Below, in pieces: positions 5,379-5,854 of a stretch of 5,854 nt of DNA (positions are counted from its first letter, which is position 1; each line of letters starts with the position of its first letter). The DNA lies in contig JAFBAJ010000563.1 in NCBI GenBank assembly GCA_019247865.1, positions 1-5,854 of the forward strand, written 5' to 3'. Made by a program: the position numbers and the translations under genes. The notes beneath the pieces are model-generated. The model was given only the letters and a program-made list of their open reading frames with translations, made no database searches and was not told the DNA's origin. The DNA comes from Acidobacteriota bacterium. Lineage in GTDB: Bacteria; Acidobacteriota; Blastocatellia; Pyrinomonadales; Pyrinomonadaceae.

Positions 5379-5854
5379 ATGAATGACACGGCAACGATAG
5401 AGACACAGGACACAGCTTTTAATATCGACCGGCCGGGCACAGGCAAGCGCGTCAGCATCCTCGGCGTGCCGCTCGGGTTCGGATGCAGCCTGCCGGGCGT
5501 GGACATCGGCCCGGCGGCGATACGCGTCGCGCGACTCAGCCAGCGCGTGGCGCAGCTCGGCTATGAAGTGCGCGACCTCGGCGACATGAGGATCATGCGC
5601 CCGACGAGCATTCCAGCGCCGCACGAGCCAGCCAGATACCTGGCGGAGATGACCGAAGCGTGCGAGGCGCTGGCGACGGAAGTGCGCGACATCCTGCGCG
5701 ACGGCGAGACGCCGATCATCATCGGCGGCGACCATTCCATCGCCATCGGCTCGATCTCGGGCGTCGCGGCCTATTGTCGCGAACGCGAAGAGACGTTCGG
5801 CCTGATCTGGTTCGACGCGCACGCGGACATGAACACGCCCGAGACCTTGCCGAC
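5379..5854 (+). CDS. rocF: Arginase, N-terminal half (3' end outside window)
   Basis: Arginase hydrolyses arginine to ornithine and urea using a two-manganese centre, in the cytosol. From the ATG at 5379 the frame stays open for 158 codons and runs off the right edge; arginases are typically about 300 residues, so about half is present. VSILGVPLGFG (25-35) and GVDIGPAAIR (40-49) are the family opening. YEVRDLGD (62-69) follows, then IIIGGDHSIAIGS (113-125) with the Mn ligand His119, and WFDAHADMNTPET (144-156) with ligands Asp146, His148 and Asp150. The NTPET segment parallels the B. subtilis RocF run DLNTLETSPSGN and favours arginase over agmatinase. The first 22 residues precede the conserved fold as a short extension. 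AAGAAG (5365-5370), 8 nt before the ATG, is a weak ribosome binding site supporting this start. No regulatory operator is evident upstream, where copy 2 of the palindrome lies. Confidence 0.92.
   Translation, partial: MNDTATIETQDTAFNIDRPGTGKRVSILGVPLGFGCSLPGVDIGPAAIRVARLSQRVAQLGYEVRDLGDMRIMRPTSIPAPHEPARYLAEMTEACEALATEVRDILRDGETPIIIGGDHSIAIGSISGVAAYCREREETFGLIWFDAHADMNTPETLP

Overview
The window is an ordinary-looking stretch of a GC-rich bacterial chromosome with every gene on the + strand: five complete genes and two cut by the window edges. Codons are strongly G/C-ending and there are almost no clear Shine-Dalgarno sequences. The small tRNA synthetase is of the Thermus-like type, and palindromic CTTTGCG-type repeats lie between genes. 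This would suit an environmental Gram-negative lineage such as Acidobacteriota (Blastocatellia-like). That placement is an inference from general resemblance, not a demonstrated identification.

Layout. 1-432: C-terminal part of a type I (AroF / B. subtilis AroA-like) DAHP synthase, the first step of the shikimate pathway. 443-511: a perfect 28-bp inverted repeat. 524-1525: a sugar-1-phosphate nucleotidyltransferase with a short hexapeptide-like tail. 1580-2635: an APH-fold kinase resembling the anomeric sugar kinase AmgK, with a plausible extended -10 promoter overlapping the end of the gene before it. 2688-4001: asparaginyl-tRNA synthetase. 4004-4687: a class I SAM-dependent methyltransferase. 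4684-5235: a LOG-family (SLOG fold) protein. 5272-5339: a second palindrome from the same repeat family. 5379 to the right edge: the N-terminal half of arginase.

How the genes may work together. The nucleotidyltransferase and the kinase look like a MurU/AmgK-type pair, in which the kinase makes a sugar-1-phosphate and the transferase activates it to an NDP-sugar, as in cell-wall sugar recycling. The transferase is notable because both positions that normally carry the metal-binding aspartates are changed (Lys107 and Glu227), so its activity is open to question. asnS, the methyltransferase and the LOG gene are packed with a 2-nt gap and then a 4-nt ATGA overlap, so they are probably co-transcribed, although their functions have no obvious link. 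The aroF-like fragment and the arginase are separated from their neighbours by the palindromes.

I see no CRISPR array, tRNA, rRNA, transposase or phage gene. The most unusual signals are the altered nucleotidyltransferase and the two palindromes, which use the same arm sequence in opposite (inside-out) order.
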